Assembly: GCA_028687975.1 (NCBI GenBank)
Contig: JAQTZD010000007.1
Coordinates: 1-63,608, forward strand
Direction: 5' to 3'
Source: Sediminibacterium sp.
GTDB lineage: Bacteria > Bacteroidota > Bacteroidia > Chitinophagales > Chitinophagaceae
DNA: 63,608 nucleotides
The notes beneath the pieces were generated by a model that saw nothing but the letters and a program-made list of their open reading frames with translations, was not told where the DNA came from and ran no database searches. Below are positions 17,486 through 26,997 of this stretch, one piece after another. The position numbers and the translations under genes were made by a program. Positions within the stretch are counted from its first letter, which is position 1. Every line of letters begins with the position of its first letter.

Positions 17486-17516
17486 AAAATCCGGAAGCAG
17501 TTGCCTGCTCCCGGAT
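17483..17516 (-). terminator. intrinsic terminator of the glutamate dehydrogenase gene
   Basis: ATCCGG-A-AGCAG (17489-17500) pairs with CTGCT-C-CCGGAT (17505-17516) around loop TTGC, with one internal mismatch. On the minus strand the stem is followed by a T run (17483-17488). On the plus strand only an A-rich tract follows, so it serves chiefly the minus-strand gene. Confidence 0.8.
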
Positions 17517-17553
17517 AAAATATATAGTTCCGGATAACCGGAAATTGAACCGA

Positions 17554-18975
17554 TTAAGGGAAGATTCCCAGTTCAGCATAAGAAGTACCCACCTTGTTGA
17601 TGGCACATACATAAGCTGCGGTACGCATATCAGGAATTTCCGGATTGCTGTGCCAGATGTCCATGATTTCGCGGGTTGCAGAGATCATGGTTTCTTCCAG
17701 ACCACTGTGTACCAAATCCACTTCTTCAGGACCATGCTGAATCACTTTACGCTCAGCATCAGATACTTTCTTGCCGGTCAGGGATTCAATCTGCTCCAGG
17801 ATATTTCCGTTCATGTTTTCGGTGAAACGCTTTTCCAAACGACCGTAACGAACGTGGCTCAGGTTTTTCAACCACTCAAAATAAGATACGGTTACACCAC
17901 CTGCGTTCAGGTACATATCTGGTACAACCAGGATACCTTTCTTCGCAAATACTTCATCCGCTTCAGGTGTTAATGGTCCATTCGCAGCTTCTCCGATGAT
18001 TTTCGCTTTTACGCGGTCAGCATTGCTTCCGTTGATCACATTATCCAATGCAGCAGGGATCAGGATATCACATTCTGTTTCCAGTGCATCGCTGCTCTTC
18101 GCCAGGTTGGTAGCACCGGGGAAGTTCAGGATAGATCCGGTTGCTTTTCTGTGCTGGAATACTTCTTCTTCGTTCAAACCATCTGCATTGTATATGGCAC
18201 CTTCGTATTCTGCAATCGCAATTACTTTGGAACCATGCTCACGGAAGAACTTAGCGCAGTGGTAACCCACGTTACCCATACCCTGCACAATTACGCGCTT
18301 GCCTTCCACTCCGGTGGTCAGGCCCAAACGCTTCATTACATCCGGCATGTTACAAACTTCTCTGATACCAAAGAAAACACCCAAACCGGTGGCTTCTCTT
18401 CTTCCGCGTACACCACCTTGTGAAATTGGCTTACCGGTTACACAACCTGCAGCGTCTATATCACCTGGCTTCAGGGAAGCATAGGTATCCACGATCCAGG
18501 CCATTTCGCGTTCGCCGGTTCCGTAATCCGGAGCAGGAACGTCGATGCCGGGTCCGATGAAATTTTTCTTCACCAGTTCGCTGGTATAACGACGGGTAAT
18601 TTTTTCGAGTTCGTATACGCTGTGCTGACGGGGGTTGATTTTGATACCACCTTTTGCACCACCAAACGGAACGTTTACAATAGCACATTTGTAAGTCATC
18701 AAAGAGGCAAGTGCCATTACTTCGTCCTGGTTAACGGCATCACTGAAACGGATACCGCCCTTGCAGGGAGATTTGTGCTGAGAATGCTGCACACGATATG
18801 CTTCAATTACTTCAATTCTACCGTCGTCCATTTTTACAGGAAAACGCATGCTGTAAATACTGTTACATGCCTTGATTTGTTCGAGCAGACCCTTTTCCCA
18901 TTTGGTAAACTTAGTCGCCTTTTCAAAACTTTTTTCAACACTCTGAAAAAAGCTGTACTCATGTTGATTTGACAT
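17554..18975 (-). CDS. Glu/Leu/Phe/Val dehydrogenase, most likely glutamate dehydrogenase
   Basis: 473 residues from the ATG at 18973-18975; an upstream in-frame TTG is less likely. The N-terminal domain has the substrate lysine region NVPFGGAKGGIKI, with PAPDYGTGEREMAWI after it. The C-terminal Rossmann domain has VIVQGMGNVGYHCA and AANGPLTPEAD. It interconverts glutamate and 2-oxoglutarate plus ammonia, linking nitrogen assimilation to the TCA cycle. The length of about 470 is longer than the common 420-residue forms and is normal for Bacteroidota. It follows ccmD in the same direction after 43 bases. Confidence 0.92.
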   Translation of the reverse strand: MSNQHEYSFFQSVEKSFEKATKFTKWEKGLLEQIKACNSIYSMRFPVKMDDGRIEVIEAYRVQHSQHKSPCKGGIRFSDAVNQDEVMALASLMTYKCAIVNVPFGGAKGGIKINPRQHSVYELEKITRRYTSELVKKNFIGPGIDVPAPDYGTGEREMAWIVDTYASLKPGDIDAAGCVTGKPISQGGVRGRREATGLGVFFGIREVCNMPDVMKRLGLTTGVEGKRVIVQGMGNVGYHCAKFFREHGSKVIAIAEYEGAIYNADGLNEEEVFQHRKATGSILNFPGATNLAKSSDALETECDILIPAALDNVINGSNADRVKAKIIGEAANGPLTPEADEVFAKKGILVVPDMYLNAGGVTVSYFEWLKNLSHVRYGRLEKRFTENMNGNILEQIESLTGKKVSDAERKVIQHGPEEVDLVHSGLEETMISATREIMDIWHSNPEIPDMRTAAYVCAINKVGTSYAELGIFP

Positions 18976-19018
18976 TGGCAATCAATTTATAGGTTTTTTA
19001 CAATCGTGAATTTGACTA

Positions 19019-19237
19019 CTATTTAGCCGTCTCTCCTTTTTCGAGACGGGTTATTTTACGGTCGATGGCAGCAACGTAAATGATGAGGCCTACCAGGATG
19101 GTAACCACCACTGCCATTACCACAAATATTTTTCCGTTGCTGCGCATCAGATCGGCCGGAGGAACCTCCTGAGCACGTGCTGATGCACTAACAAGAAAAG
19201 CCGCCGTGAGCAGCATATAATGTTTGAACTTATTCAT
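19019..19237 (-). CDS. ccmD: CcmD-family small membrane protein
   Basis: 72 residues: a signal-like N-terminus (MNKFKHYMLLTAAFLVSASA), a second hydrophobic segment (IFVVMAVVVTILVGLIIYV), then a charged tail starting AAIDRKITRLEK. The pattern of a single span followed by DRKI or DRRL and a K/E-rich tail is that of CcmD, which stabilises the CcmC-haem-CcmE complex in cytochrome c maturation. It overlaps the 3' end of the ccsA-like gene by 8 bases, confirming the pairing. Confidence 0.82.
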   Translation of the reverse strand: MNKFKHYMLLTAAFLVSASARAQEVPPADLMRSNGKIFVVMAVVVTILVGLIIYVAAIDRKITRLEKGETAK

Positions 19238-19910
19238 TGGATAATTTTTGCTCGGCCAATAATGTGTACCTGATCTTCAGCGTACTGATCCATACCCCCA
19301 GTAAGGTCCAGCCAATCACGGCAGGATAAAATACCAGGCGCATCTGAATATCCAGGTCCTTTCCATTCACACCCGGATTACCTTCACTGCCTTGTCCGCC
19401 CGGATGCAGTGACTCCGTTAAACGGGGCAGAATCCATAAGGTTGGGAAAAGCATAAAAAAGGCAAAAATGTTATAGACAGCACCAATCCGTGCTTTCTTT
19501 TCTTCGTCGTTCATACTGCCCCGCAATACAAAGTATGCCAGATAAATCAGCATGGCAATGGCGGCCCCGTTTTGTTTGGGATCTCCGCTCCAGGGGCTGC
19601 CCCACTGGTAGTTGGCCCAGATAGCGCCGGTTACCAGCCCCAGCATACCAAAAATGATTCCGGTAGCTGCATAGGCAGAAGAATATGCGTCGTTCTTAAT
19701 GGTAGGATTTTTGAGGTGACGGATGGCATAGATCAGCGACACCAGCAACAGGATCATCATCCCAAACCACATGGGTACGTGGAAGAAGAAATTCCGGATG
19801 GATTCCTGCATTCGATCATCCAGTTTTGGCACTTTTACATAGAAGCCGTAAACACAGGTGTAGAGCAATAAACTAAATGCCAATATTTTCCACCAGGATT
19901 GTCGAATCAT
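19230..19910 (-). CDS. cytochrome c biogenesis protein CcsA/CcmC, haem handling
   Basis: 226 residues from the ATG at 19908-19910, selected because the 33 residues available upstream do not resemble the family. Six membrane spans are visible. The haem-binding region is GAIWANYQWGSPWSGDPKQN, a tryptophan-rich WWD-type motif, with flanking histidines in FFHVPMWFG and ESLHPGGQ. It delivers haem to the periplasmic chaperone in cytochrome c maturation. With ccmD (overlap of 8 bases) and ccmB at 15.4 kb it forms a loosely clustered Ccm set. Confidence 0.9.
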   Translation of the reverse strand: MIRQSWWKILAFSLLLYTCVYGFYVKVPKLDDRMQESIRNFFFHVPMWFGMMILLLVSLIYAIRHLKNPTIKNDAYSSAYAATGIIFGMLGLVTGAIWANYQWGSPWSGDPKQNGAAIAMLIYLAYFVLRGSMNDEEKKARIGAVYNIFAFFMLFPTLWILPRLTESLHPGGQGSEGNPGVNGKDLDIQMRLVFYPAVIGWTLLGVWISTLKIRYTLLAEQKLSNE

Positions 19911-20042
19911 TACGATGTATTTAGCCAGAAAATGCGTTTCAATAAACGTGTTGGCAAAATTAGGTGAAACCATTTCAATAAAGCGAATGAAAGTGTAAAA
20001 ATTACGCACCTGATTGTTAAATCCGCTTAACTTGTGGACGAT

Positions 20043-21791
20043 ATGTCAGCAACCCTTTTACAGATCAACGATCTCTGTATTTCTTTTCAGGGCCCGGAAG
20101 GATTGAAGCCTGCCTTGCAGCACATTGACATCCGGGTAAACAAAGGCGAAACGGTTGCCATTGTGGGCGAATCCGGCTCCGGAAAATCCATTACTTCCCT
20201 GTCTATCCTGGGACTGCTTGCAAGTCCGCCGGCAAAGTACACGCAAGGTTCCATCCTGTTTACGCAGGGAAACCAGACCGGTGACCTGCTCCGGGCCTCC
20301 CGGGAAACCATGGAGGTATTGAGGGGCAATAAGATTGCCATGATTTTTCAGGAACCCATGACCTCGCTGAACCCGGTACTCACCTGTGGTTTCCAGGTCA
20401 TGGAAGCCATCAGCACCCATTTAAAACTGGATCCCGCAGCCGCAAAAGCCAGGACCATAGCGCTTTTTGAAAAAGTGCAGCTGCCCGATCCGGCAGGCAT
20501 ATTCAACAGGTACCCGCACCAGATCAGTGGTGGCCAGAAACAAAGGGTCATGATTGCCATGGCCATCAGCTGCGAACCGGAATTGCTGATCTGCGACGAA
20601 CCTACAACTGCGCTGGACGTAACTGTTCAGAAAAATATTCTGCAACTGATCCGGTACTTACAGCTGGAACAGGAAATGGGCGTGATATTCATCACCCACG
20701 ACCTGGGCGTGGTGGCCGAAATTGCAGACCGGGTGGTGGTACTCTACAAGGGACAACTAGTGGAAGAAAACGCCACCGAAGCGTTGTTCCGGCAGCCACA
20801 GCACCCGTATACCAGGGCCCTGCTGGCATGCAGGCCGGTATTGCATCCCAAAGGAGAACGATTGCCCGTAGTGAGTGATTTTATGCAGGAGGACGGAAAT
20901 GGATCGATGATAATGAACCCGGTGCAACCCAAGACCAGCGCATCCGTGAACCAGCAAACAGTTCCCGTTCAAACGGACAAGCCGGTTACAGCAAGGGAGC
21001 CACTGGTTTCCGTAAAAAATCTCCGGGTACTTTTTCCCACCAAAAAATCCTTTCTTGGAAAAACCCTGGAATTTACCAGGGCCGTGGATGATGTAAGTTT
21101 CGATATTTATCCGGGTGAAACACTGGGCCTGGTGGGAGAATCCGGTTGCGGAAAAAGCACCCTCGGCAGAACCCTGCTACAGCTGATACCCGCCACAGAT
21201 GGTCAGGTGATGTATAAGGGTACAGATCTAACAAAGGCCAACGCCGCTACCCTGAAAAAACTGCGCAGAGAAATGCAGATCATTTTCCAGGACCCTTATT
21301 CTTCCCTCAATCCCAGGATGTGTATCGGAGAAGCCATTGCAGAGCCCCTCCTCGTGCACCAGCTGGTTAGGGACAAAAATGAAGCAAGAGACAGAGTGGT
21401 GCACCTGCTGGAAAAAGTGAACCTGTTGCCCGAACACTATCAACGATATCCACATGAATTCAGCGGAGGTCAGCGGCAGCGAATCGTGATTGCCCGTGCC
21501 CTTGCACTGAACCCTTCTTTTGTGATCTGCGACGAAAGCGTGTCTGCACTGGATGTAAGTGTGCAGGCCCAGGTACTGAACCTGCTCAACGACCTGAAGG
21601 CCGAATTCGGCTTTACCGCTGTGTTTATTTCGCACGACCTCTCGGTGGTGCGATACATCAGCGACCGGATACTCGTGATGCAGAAAGGCAAAATCGTGGA
21701 GTCCGGCGAAGCATCCGAAGTGTATTATCATCCGAAGGAAGCTTATACCCAACAACTGATTGCCGCCATCCCCCGGGGTATTATTGGTTAA
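20043..21791 (+). CDS. fused di-/oligopeptide ABC transporter ATPase (two nucleotide-binding domains, DppD-DppF type)
   Basis: 582 residues from ATG 20043; a GTG three codons earlier is possible. Domain 1 (about 1-260) has Walker A GESGSGKS, signature SGGQKQRVMIAMA and Walker B LLICDEPTTALD. Domain 2 (about 320-580) has GESGCGKST, SGGQRQRIVIARA and FVICDESVSALD. In domain 2 the residue after the catalytic glutamate is serine where proline is usual. Each half ends with the oligopeptide-family C-terminal extension (QHPYTRALLACRP; KEAYTQQLIAAIP). It should power peptide or nickel uptake, but no permease or binding protein gene is adjacent. Confidence 0.93.
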   Translation: MSATLLQINDLCISFQGPEGLKPALQHIDIRVNKGETVAIVGESGSGKSITSLSILGLLASPPAKYTQGSILFTQGNQTGDLLRASRETMEVLRGNKIAMIFQEPMTSLNPVLTCGFQVMEAISTHLKLDPAAAKARTIALFEKVQLPDPAGIFNRYPHQISGGQKQRVMIAMAISCEPELLICDEPTTALDVTVQKNILQLIRYLQLEQEMGVIFITHDLGVVAEIADRVVVLYKGQLVEENATEALFRQPQHPYTRALLACRPVLHPKGERLPVVSDFMQEDGNGSMIMNPVQPKTSASVNQQTVPVQTDKPVTAREPLVSVKNLRVLFPTKKSFLGKTLEFTRAVDDVSFDIYPGETLGLVGESGCGKSTLGRTLLQLIPATDGQVMYKGTDLTKANAATLKKLRREMQIIFQDPYSSLNPRMCIGEAIAEPLLVHQLVRDKNEARDRVVHLLEKVNLLPEHYQRYPHEFSGGQRQRIVIARALALNPSFVICDESVSALDVSVQAQVLNLLNDLKAEFGFTAVFISHDLSVVRYISDRILVMQKGKIVESGEASEVYYHPKEAYTQQLIAAIPRGIIG

Positions 21792-21803
21792 ATCAATGCC
21801 TGC

Positions 21804-23087
21804 TTATTTCTGCAAACGCCAGATGTACTGTCCCTGCTGGTTGATGTACCCAAGCTCCACATCCGCACTGAACGACTGATCACTTTTTGCTTCAGATTTC
21901 ATCATCACCCGGGCAATACCTCCTTCAAAAAGACCCGGGCGCTCTGTCCATTGCGGCTCAACCACCACTTCGCCCTTCCCGTTTATAAATCCCCATAATC
22001 CATTGAATTTTACAGCGCACAGTCCTTCTGAAAAACGGCTCACTTCATCAGCTCTGAAATAAGGCATCAACGGCGTACCCTTTGTATCAATGAATGTCCA
22101 TTTGGCCCCCAGCATTTTGCCAAACAATCCTTTCCCATCGAGCAGACCACCGATACTGACCAGGGCCCGGCCCTCTTTGGTAAATTCCTCTGCAGAACTG
22201 AACTGCACGGGGATAGCCAGTTTACCTGAGTGGTCTACATAACCATATTTCTTGCTGACCGTATCTTTTACAAGTGCCAGCCCGCTGGAGAAATGAACAT
22301 TGCCGCCAAAACCATCTTCCTGTGCAGGATGCGGAATTCCTTTTACCACCAGCTTTCCCTTTCGGTCGATGATGCTCTGTGGGGCATTATTATTATTCAA
22401 CCGCACCAATGCAAATCCGTTCTCATCAAACGCACCTGCATCATAAAACTGCGGCTTGATCAGGTAATTACCTTTTTGATCGATGTAACCATAGAGGGAT
22501 TCACCGGGTTTCTGCACAAATGCCATTCCGTTGGTAAAATCACTTGCAGATTCAAACTGCGGTGCAATCACTATATTTCCATTGGGGTCCATATACCCCT
22601 GCTTGCCATCTTTCTCAAAACACCATAAACCCTCTCTGAACCGGTAACCACCCGCCAGCAGCTGTGTTTTATACTCCATCGGTATCACCTGTTTACCATC
22701 ATAATCAACATAGCCATAGAGGGTATTAAAGAAGCCTCCGCCCAATCCGACTTTAATGCGCTTCACCGTTTCATCTACCAGTATGTTTTTATACTTTGTA
22801 TCGAGGATCATTTTTTGGGCTTTTCTGCTGTACAAGCCTGTTTCAGTGCCATTCTTTACAATAATGAAAGGTGTTTTTACATTTTCAAGTTCATAGGAGG
22901 CCTGTTTGTTTAGGCTGGCTTTGATCTGTAATTCGCCCTTATTATTGATATAGCCCAATTTGCCATTTACAAGCACAGGATACAGATAGTCCGCAGGAAG
23001 CGTTTGCGCCTGGATACGGCTGAACAATGCAAGAAAAAGTAAGCCCTGCACCAGAAACACAACGGATATTTTTTTCATAATCATCAT
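21804..23087 (-). CDS. secreted WG-repeat protein
   Basis: 427 residues with a signal peptide (KKISVVFLVQGLLFLALFSRIQA). The rest is about nine WG (KWG-like) repeats of 35-55 residues, each with a Y/F-I/V-D/N-x-x-G core, for example YMDPNGNIVIAPQFESASDF and YIDQKGNYLIKPQFYDA. WG repeats probably form beta-propeller-like surfaces for binding; the ligand is unknown. Several in-frame ATGs lie at the start (residues 1, 2 and 4). It faces the ABC ATPase gene with 12 bases between the stops. Confidence 0.88.
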   Translation of the reverse strand: MMIMKKISVVFLVQGLLFLALFSRIQAQTLPADYLYPVLVNGKLGYINNKGELQIKASLNKQASYELENVKTPFIIVKNGTETGLYSRKAQKMILDTKYKNILVDETVKRIKVGLGGGFFNTLYGYVDYDGKQVIPMEYKTQLLAGGYRFREGLWCFEKDGKQGYMDPNGNIVIAPQFESASDFTNGMAFVQKPGESLYGYIDQKGNYLIKPQFYDAGAFDENGFALVRLNNNNAPQSIIDRKGKLVVKGIPHPAQEDGFGGNVHFSSGLALVKDTVSKKYGYVDHSGKLAIPVQFSSAEEFTKEGRALVSIGGLLDGKGLFGKMLGAKWTFIDTKGTPLMPYFRADEVSRFSEGLCAVKFNGLWGFINGKGEVVVEPQWTERPGLFEGGIARVMMKSEAKSDQSFSADVELGYINQQGQYIWRLQK

Positions 23088-23221
23088 TTAAAGGTCAAAA
23101 ATAGCCGTCCGGGATCTCCGTCCTATACCCTCTGCATGGTAGGGAATCCTCCAAAACGCCCTTTGATTATCAATATATTACGCCCGGTTTATTCAATCCG
23201 GAGCAATTCGGTTTAATTTCG

Positions 23222-23327
23222 TAACTTTGCGCCTCTAAAAATTCATGCCGTAACATGAAGTTATCGTCACCCGCAGCCGCGGGCCGGCCAACTGAATGTG
23301 GCTATCATCTTAAAACAGATTAGTTAC
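23222..23327 (+). promoter_or_regulatory. promoter box and foldable leader of queA
   Basis: TAACTTTG at 23222-23229 fits TAnnTTTG, placing the 5' end of the message near 23236 and leaving about 92 bases before the ATG. In that leader TTCATG (23242-23247) pairs with CATGAA (23254-23259), and CCCGC (23270-23274) pairs with GCGGG (23279-23283). The second hairpin is followed by a GGCCGGCC palindrome. No known riboswitch was recognised. The 240 bases between the WG-repeat gene and queA hold nothing else. Confidence 0.4.
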
Positions 23328-24377
23328 ATGAAATTATCCCAGTTCAAGTTTGACCTTCCACTGAACCTCATTGCCCAGAATCCCACCAAAAGAAGAGAAG
23401 ACAGCCGTTTGATGGTTGTTGATCGAAAAAGTGGGCATATGGAGAATCGTCATTTCAAGGATATCCTGGAATACTACGACGATAAAGACGTATTTGTAGT
23501 AAACAACACCAAGGTGTTTCCTGCAAGAATGTATGGCCGTAAAGAAAAGACCGGCGCTAAAATTGAAGTATTCTTATTGCGCGAACTCAACAAGCCCAAC
23601 CGCTTATGGGATGTAATTGTTGACCCCGCAAGAAAAATCCGTGTGGGAAACAAACTTTATTTTGGAGACAACGAAGAACTGGTTGCCGAAGTAATAGACA
23701 ACACTACCAGCAGGGGACGTACCATTCGTTTCTTATGGGACGACGACGATGAGAGCTTTAAAAAAATGCTGGAATTCTTAGGTGAAACACCGCTACCTAA
23801 ATACATCAAGCGCAAGCCCGATGATGAAGACAAGGAAAGATACCAAACGGTGTATGCCAAGCACGAAGGTGCGGTTGCAGCCCCTACAGCCGGTTTGCAC
23901 TTCAGCAAGGAATTGATCAAACGTTGCGAAATTCAGGGTATTCGTTTTGCTGAAGTAACCCTCCATACCGGATTGGGTACATTCCGTCCGATTGAAGTGG
24001 AAGACCTGAGCAAACATAAAATGGATGCAGAGTACTATGCAATTGATCAGCAGGCCTGCGATATCGTGAACAAGGCCAAGCAAAACGGTCACCGCATCTG
24101 CTCTATCGGCACCACCACCATGCGTGCCATGGAAAGCAGCTTTACTGCACAAAAATTGCTGAAGCCCAGCGAAGGATGGACCAACCATTTTATTCATCCT
24201 CCTTATAATTTCAACGTAGCAGACAGCTTGGTGACCAATTTCCACCTGCCAAAAACCAGCCTGTTGATTATGACCTGTGCTTTTGCAGGATACGATCTGG
24301 CTATTGAAGCTTACAAGAAAGCCATTAAAGACAAGTATCGTTTCTTCAGCTATGGAGATGCGTTGCTGATTGTTTAA
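23328..24377 (+). CDS. queA: S-adenosylmethionine:tRNA ribosyltransferase-isomerase
   Basis: 349 residues from ATG 23328; a GTG ten codons upstream is less likely. Family signatures include [17 protein letters not shown] at the start, [14 protein letters not shown], the conserved [25 protein letters not shown] and the C-terminal [13 protein letters not shown]. QueA transfers the ribosyl part of S-adenosylmethionine onto preQ1 in tRNA to give epoxyqueuosine. A strong terminator follows. Confidence 0.96.
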   Translation: MKLSQFKFDLPLNLIAQNPTKRREDSRLMVVDRKSGHMENRHFKDILEYYDDKDVFVVNNTKVFPARMYGRKEKTGAKIEVFLLRELNKPNRLWDVIVDPARKIRVGNKLYFGDNEELVAEVIDNTTSRGRTIRFLWDDDDESFKKMLEFLGETPLPKYIKRKPDDEDKERYQTVYAKHEGAVAAPTAGLHFSKELIKRCEIQGIRFAEVTLHTGLGTFRPIEVEDLSKHKMDAEYYAIDQQACDIVNKAKQNGHRICSIGTTTMRAMESSFTAQKLLKPSEGWTNHFIHPPYNFNVADSLVTNFHLPKTSLLIMTCAFAGYDLAIEAYKKAIKDKYRFFSYGDALLIV

Positions 24378-24398
24378 ATAGTTGCAACAACACTTTGA

Positions 24399-24424
24399 AA
24401 AGCGGGGGCCTCCCCGCTTTTTTT
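24399..24424 (+). terminator. intrinsic terminator of queA
   Basis: AAAGCGGGG (24399-24407) pairs perfectly with CCCCGCTTT (24412-24420) around loop GCCT, followed by a T run through 24424. Confidence 0.9.
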
Positions 24425-24437
24425 ATTTCAGGCAGCC

Positions 24438-25412
24438 TTAGTGAATGTCCCGTTTCTTAATCATACCGCCCCGGGTATCTTTGATGCTGTTCATCACCAC
24501 AAAAGCATTGGGATCTATCTTGGCAATTTCGCCATTGAGCTTGCTGATTTCCAGCCTGGTGATTACCGTGTATACAATATCGGTTTCGTGTGTATGACCG
24601 TGCTTGCCAAATCCGCGCTTACCCCGGTATACAGTAACGCCACGGCCCAGTACATCTATAATCATGGACCGGATTTTGTCGCTGTGAACAGATACAATCG
24701 TTACACCGGTGTATTCTTCCACACCCACAATAATAAAGTCGAGCGTTTTGGATGCTGCCAGGTAAGTGAGCATGGAATACAAGGCCGTTTCCATCGACAG
24801 CAGATAAGCAGCAGCAGAAAAAATGATGATATTGATCAGTGTGATGATATCGCCAATGGTGGTGCCGAACTTCCTGCTCAGGTGAATAGCCAGCACTTCC
24901 GTACCGTCCAGTACACCGCCACCTCTTACAGACAACCCGATTCCTGCACCCAGAAAGAAACCACCGAATACCGCTACCAGCAGTTTATCGTGTGTTATTT
25001 CCGGAAAATGCACCGTGGCCAGCACCACAGCAAGGCCCACAATAGCCAGGCTGGCTTTGATGGCAAACTGTTTGCTGATCACATTCAGCCCCATGATCAG
25101 AAAAGGAATATTCACCAGTACAATGAATACATACACTGGCAAATGAAACATGCGGGCCGCAAGCAGGGAAATACCGGTTGCGCCGCCATCAATAAAACTA
25201 TTGGGCAGCAAAAAACTTTCCAGACCAAATGCTGCAGAAAAAATACCAATGACAATGTAGATCATGTCTCTCAACTGAGCAAGCACGTAGTACTTAAACT
25301 CCCGAACAGATTTGGCAATTTCATAACCGGAATAAGATGTTTTCTCAGCAGCATTTTTGTATTTGCTTCTGAGTATGCGGTTGATGATTCTTTCTCTGAA
25401 CAAAGGCTTCAT
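24438..25412 (-). CDS. YitT-family membrane protein (DUF161 plus DUF2179)
   Basis: 324 residues. About 45 soluble residues come first, then five or six membrane spans (LRDMIYIVIGIFSAAFGLESFL, LPNSFIDGGATGISLLAARMF and the GAGIGLSVRGGGVLDGTEVLA loop). A C-terminal soluble DUF2179 domain (about 240-324) has RGVTVYRGKRGF and VYTVITRLEISKL. YitT proteins are widespread in bacteria and their transported substrate is not firmly known. The gene converges on queA, with the queA terminator between. Confidence 0.9.
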   Translation of the reverse strand: MKPLFRERIINRILRSKYKNAAEKTSYSGYEIAKSVREFKYYVLAQLRDMIYIVIGIFSAAFGLESFLLPNSFIDGGATGISLLAARMFHLPVYVFIVLVNIPFLIMGLNVISKQFAIKASLAIVGLAVVLATVHFPEITHDKLLVAVFGGFFLGAGIGLSVRGGGVLDGTEVLAIHLSRKFGTTIGDIITLINIIIFSAAAYLLSMETALYSMLTYLAASKTLDFIIVGVEEYTGVTIVSVHSDKIRSMIIDVLGRGVTVYRGKRGFGKHGHTHETDIVYTVITRLEISKLNGEIAKIDPNAFVVMNSIKDTRGGMIKKRDIH

Positions 25413-25458
25413 TGCTGTAAATTTACGAATACCTGCAACAACAGCAATGGATAAAAGC

Positions 25459-26862
25459 TCAGCGCTTTGCAGCTTGTTGTTTCATCAGTGAAATAACCAG
25501 TTCCACGTCGGCAGCAGTACTGCGCCAGTTCACTATAGCAGCCCGAATCCCTTTTTGGCCTTTGTACACCGTTGCTGTCATAAATACTTTTCCGGTGCTG
25601 TTCAGTTCATGTAAAAATGCAGCCGTGTCGTTGTCTGTTGCGACATCTTTCAGCGCAAAACAAACGGTATTGAGTCTTACCGGAGCCAGTAATTCAAAAT
25701 GAGAACTCGATGCTATGTAGGCACCCAACTGCTGTGCAAGTGCAATGCAGTTTTCCACAATGTCTTTGTATCCGTTTTTACCATAGGCTTTCAGCGTGAA
25801 CCAGGCCGGCAGGGCTTTGAGCCTGCGGGAATTCTCCGGTAAAAAATTCATGAAGCTGAAATTTTCCAGTGGATCTCCCAGGTAGGGTGCATTGGAGTTT
25901 TGAAAAGTTCCTACCTGCAATAAGCGATGCCGGTCCTTTACCAGAAATACGGCACTCTCATACGGAACATTCAGCCATTTGTGGCAATCCACCGTAATGC
26001 TGTCTGCATCTTCCCAGCCCTGCAAGAGGTGTTTGTGGGTATTGGAACAAGCTGCAAAGCCGCCGAATGCAGCGTCAATATGCCACCAGAAATGGTGTTT
26101 CTTTTTCAACGCTGCGATGGCCACAAAATCATCAAAGTCTACAGTGTTCACCGTTCCTCCGCTGGAGACCAGGATAAAGGGTTGTCCCTGCAGGGCTTCT
26201 ATTTGTTTTTCCAGGTCTGCTATTTGAATGGACTCCCTGTTACCGGATTCCGTTTGAACATCAATGATATGGCTACTGCCAATCCCCAGTAAGGAAAGCG
26301 ATTTAATGGCAGAAGAGTGTGGTGTTGCAGCAAGCACAGGTATCGGACCCTGCAGGCCTTCCCTGGCAATATCCTTTCCGGTCTGTTGACCAATCCATTG
26401 ACGGGCCACTGCCAGGCAGGTAAAATTAGACATGGTTGCACCTGTTACAAAGCCACCTAAAAAATCATCGGGTAAGCCCAGGAGATCCAGCAGCAGGCGA
26501 ATGGTTTCCAGTTCTATATTGGCAGAGATATCTCCCTGTCCTTTCACAGCAAAACTGTTCTGATCATAAATGGTAGTGAGCCAATCGCCGGCAATAGCTG
26601 CAGGTGTAGCGCCACCTGTTACAAAACCCCAGTAACGCGGGCCACCGGCGGCAACCATCAGCGGTTCAAAACGTTGATAGAATTCCTGCAGGGTTGCTTC
26701 CGCACCGGCACCTGTTGCCTGCAGGCTGCCGTTGATCACTACCGATTGCTGCGCATTGGTAGAACGCTCATTGATTTGCTCAAGGTATTGAACGCCGGTC
26801 TGTTTTACTTTTTCGAGTAAGGTTCCGACTGTTGCTGCGTCCTGCTTCAATAATTCATTCAT
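25459..26862 (-). CDS. PLP-dependent group II amino-acid decarboxylase family protein
   Basis: 467 residues. The fold is that of glutamate, aromatic amino-acid and diaminobutyrate decarboxylases: GFVTGGATPAAIAGDWLTT, GGFVTGATMSNFTCLAVAR, the HIDAAFGGFAACS segment with the aspartate that contacts the pyridine nitrogen, and the Schiff-base lysine in DCHKWLNVP. The usual reaction is loss of CO2 from an amino acid; related proteins act as aldehyde synthases or cysteine-sulfinate decarboxylases. The substrate cannot be assigned. It starts 73 bases after the aspartate-kinase terminator and is probably transcribed on its own. Confidence 0.85.
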   Translation of the reverse strand: MNELLKQDAATVGTLLEKVKQTGVQYLEQINERSTNAQQSVVINGSLQATGAGAEATLQEFYQRFEPLMVAAGGPRYWGFVTGGATPAAIAGDWLTTIYDQNSFAVKGQGDISANIELETIRLLLDLLGLPDDFLGGFVTGATMSNFTCLAVARQWIGQQTGKDIAREGLQGPIPVLAATPHSSAIKSLSLLGIGSSHIIDVQTESGNRESIQIADLEKQIEALQGQPFILVSSGGTVNTVDFDDFVAIAALKKKHHFWWHIDAAFGGFAACSNTHKHLLQGWEDADSITVDCHKWLNVPYESAVFLVKDRHRLLQVGTFQNSNAPYLGDPLENFSFMNFLPENSRRLKALPAWFTLKAYGKNGYKDIVENCIALAQQLGAYIASSSHFELLAPVRLNTVCFALKDVATDNDTAAFLHELNSTGKVFMTATVYKGQKGIRAAIVNWRSTAADVELVISLMKQQAAKR

Positions 26863-26934
26863 ATTCTGTTGCTGATTAATAGGTCTGCAATTTAACTATT
26901 CTGCATACGCTCTCTGAACCGCTCATACCTTTCA

Positions 26935-26973
26935 TGCAAAAAGGGCATGTTCGAAAGAACACACCCTTTTGCA
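26935..26973 (-). terminator. intrinsic terminator of the aspartate kinase gene
   Basis: On the minus strand GCAAAAGGGTGTGTTC pairs with GAACATGCCCTTTTTGC around loop TTTC, with two G-T wobbles and one bulged T. It lies 25 bases beyond the lysC stop codon. Confidence 0.8.
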
Positions 26974-26997
26974 TCAGTACGATTATTACAACCTGCT

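Noticed and set aside
24441..25454. 337-codon plus-strand frame opposite the YitT-like gene
   Set aside because: Shadow with reversed-codon composition; YitT and DUF2179 features are on the minus strand.
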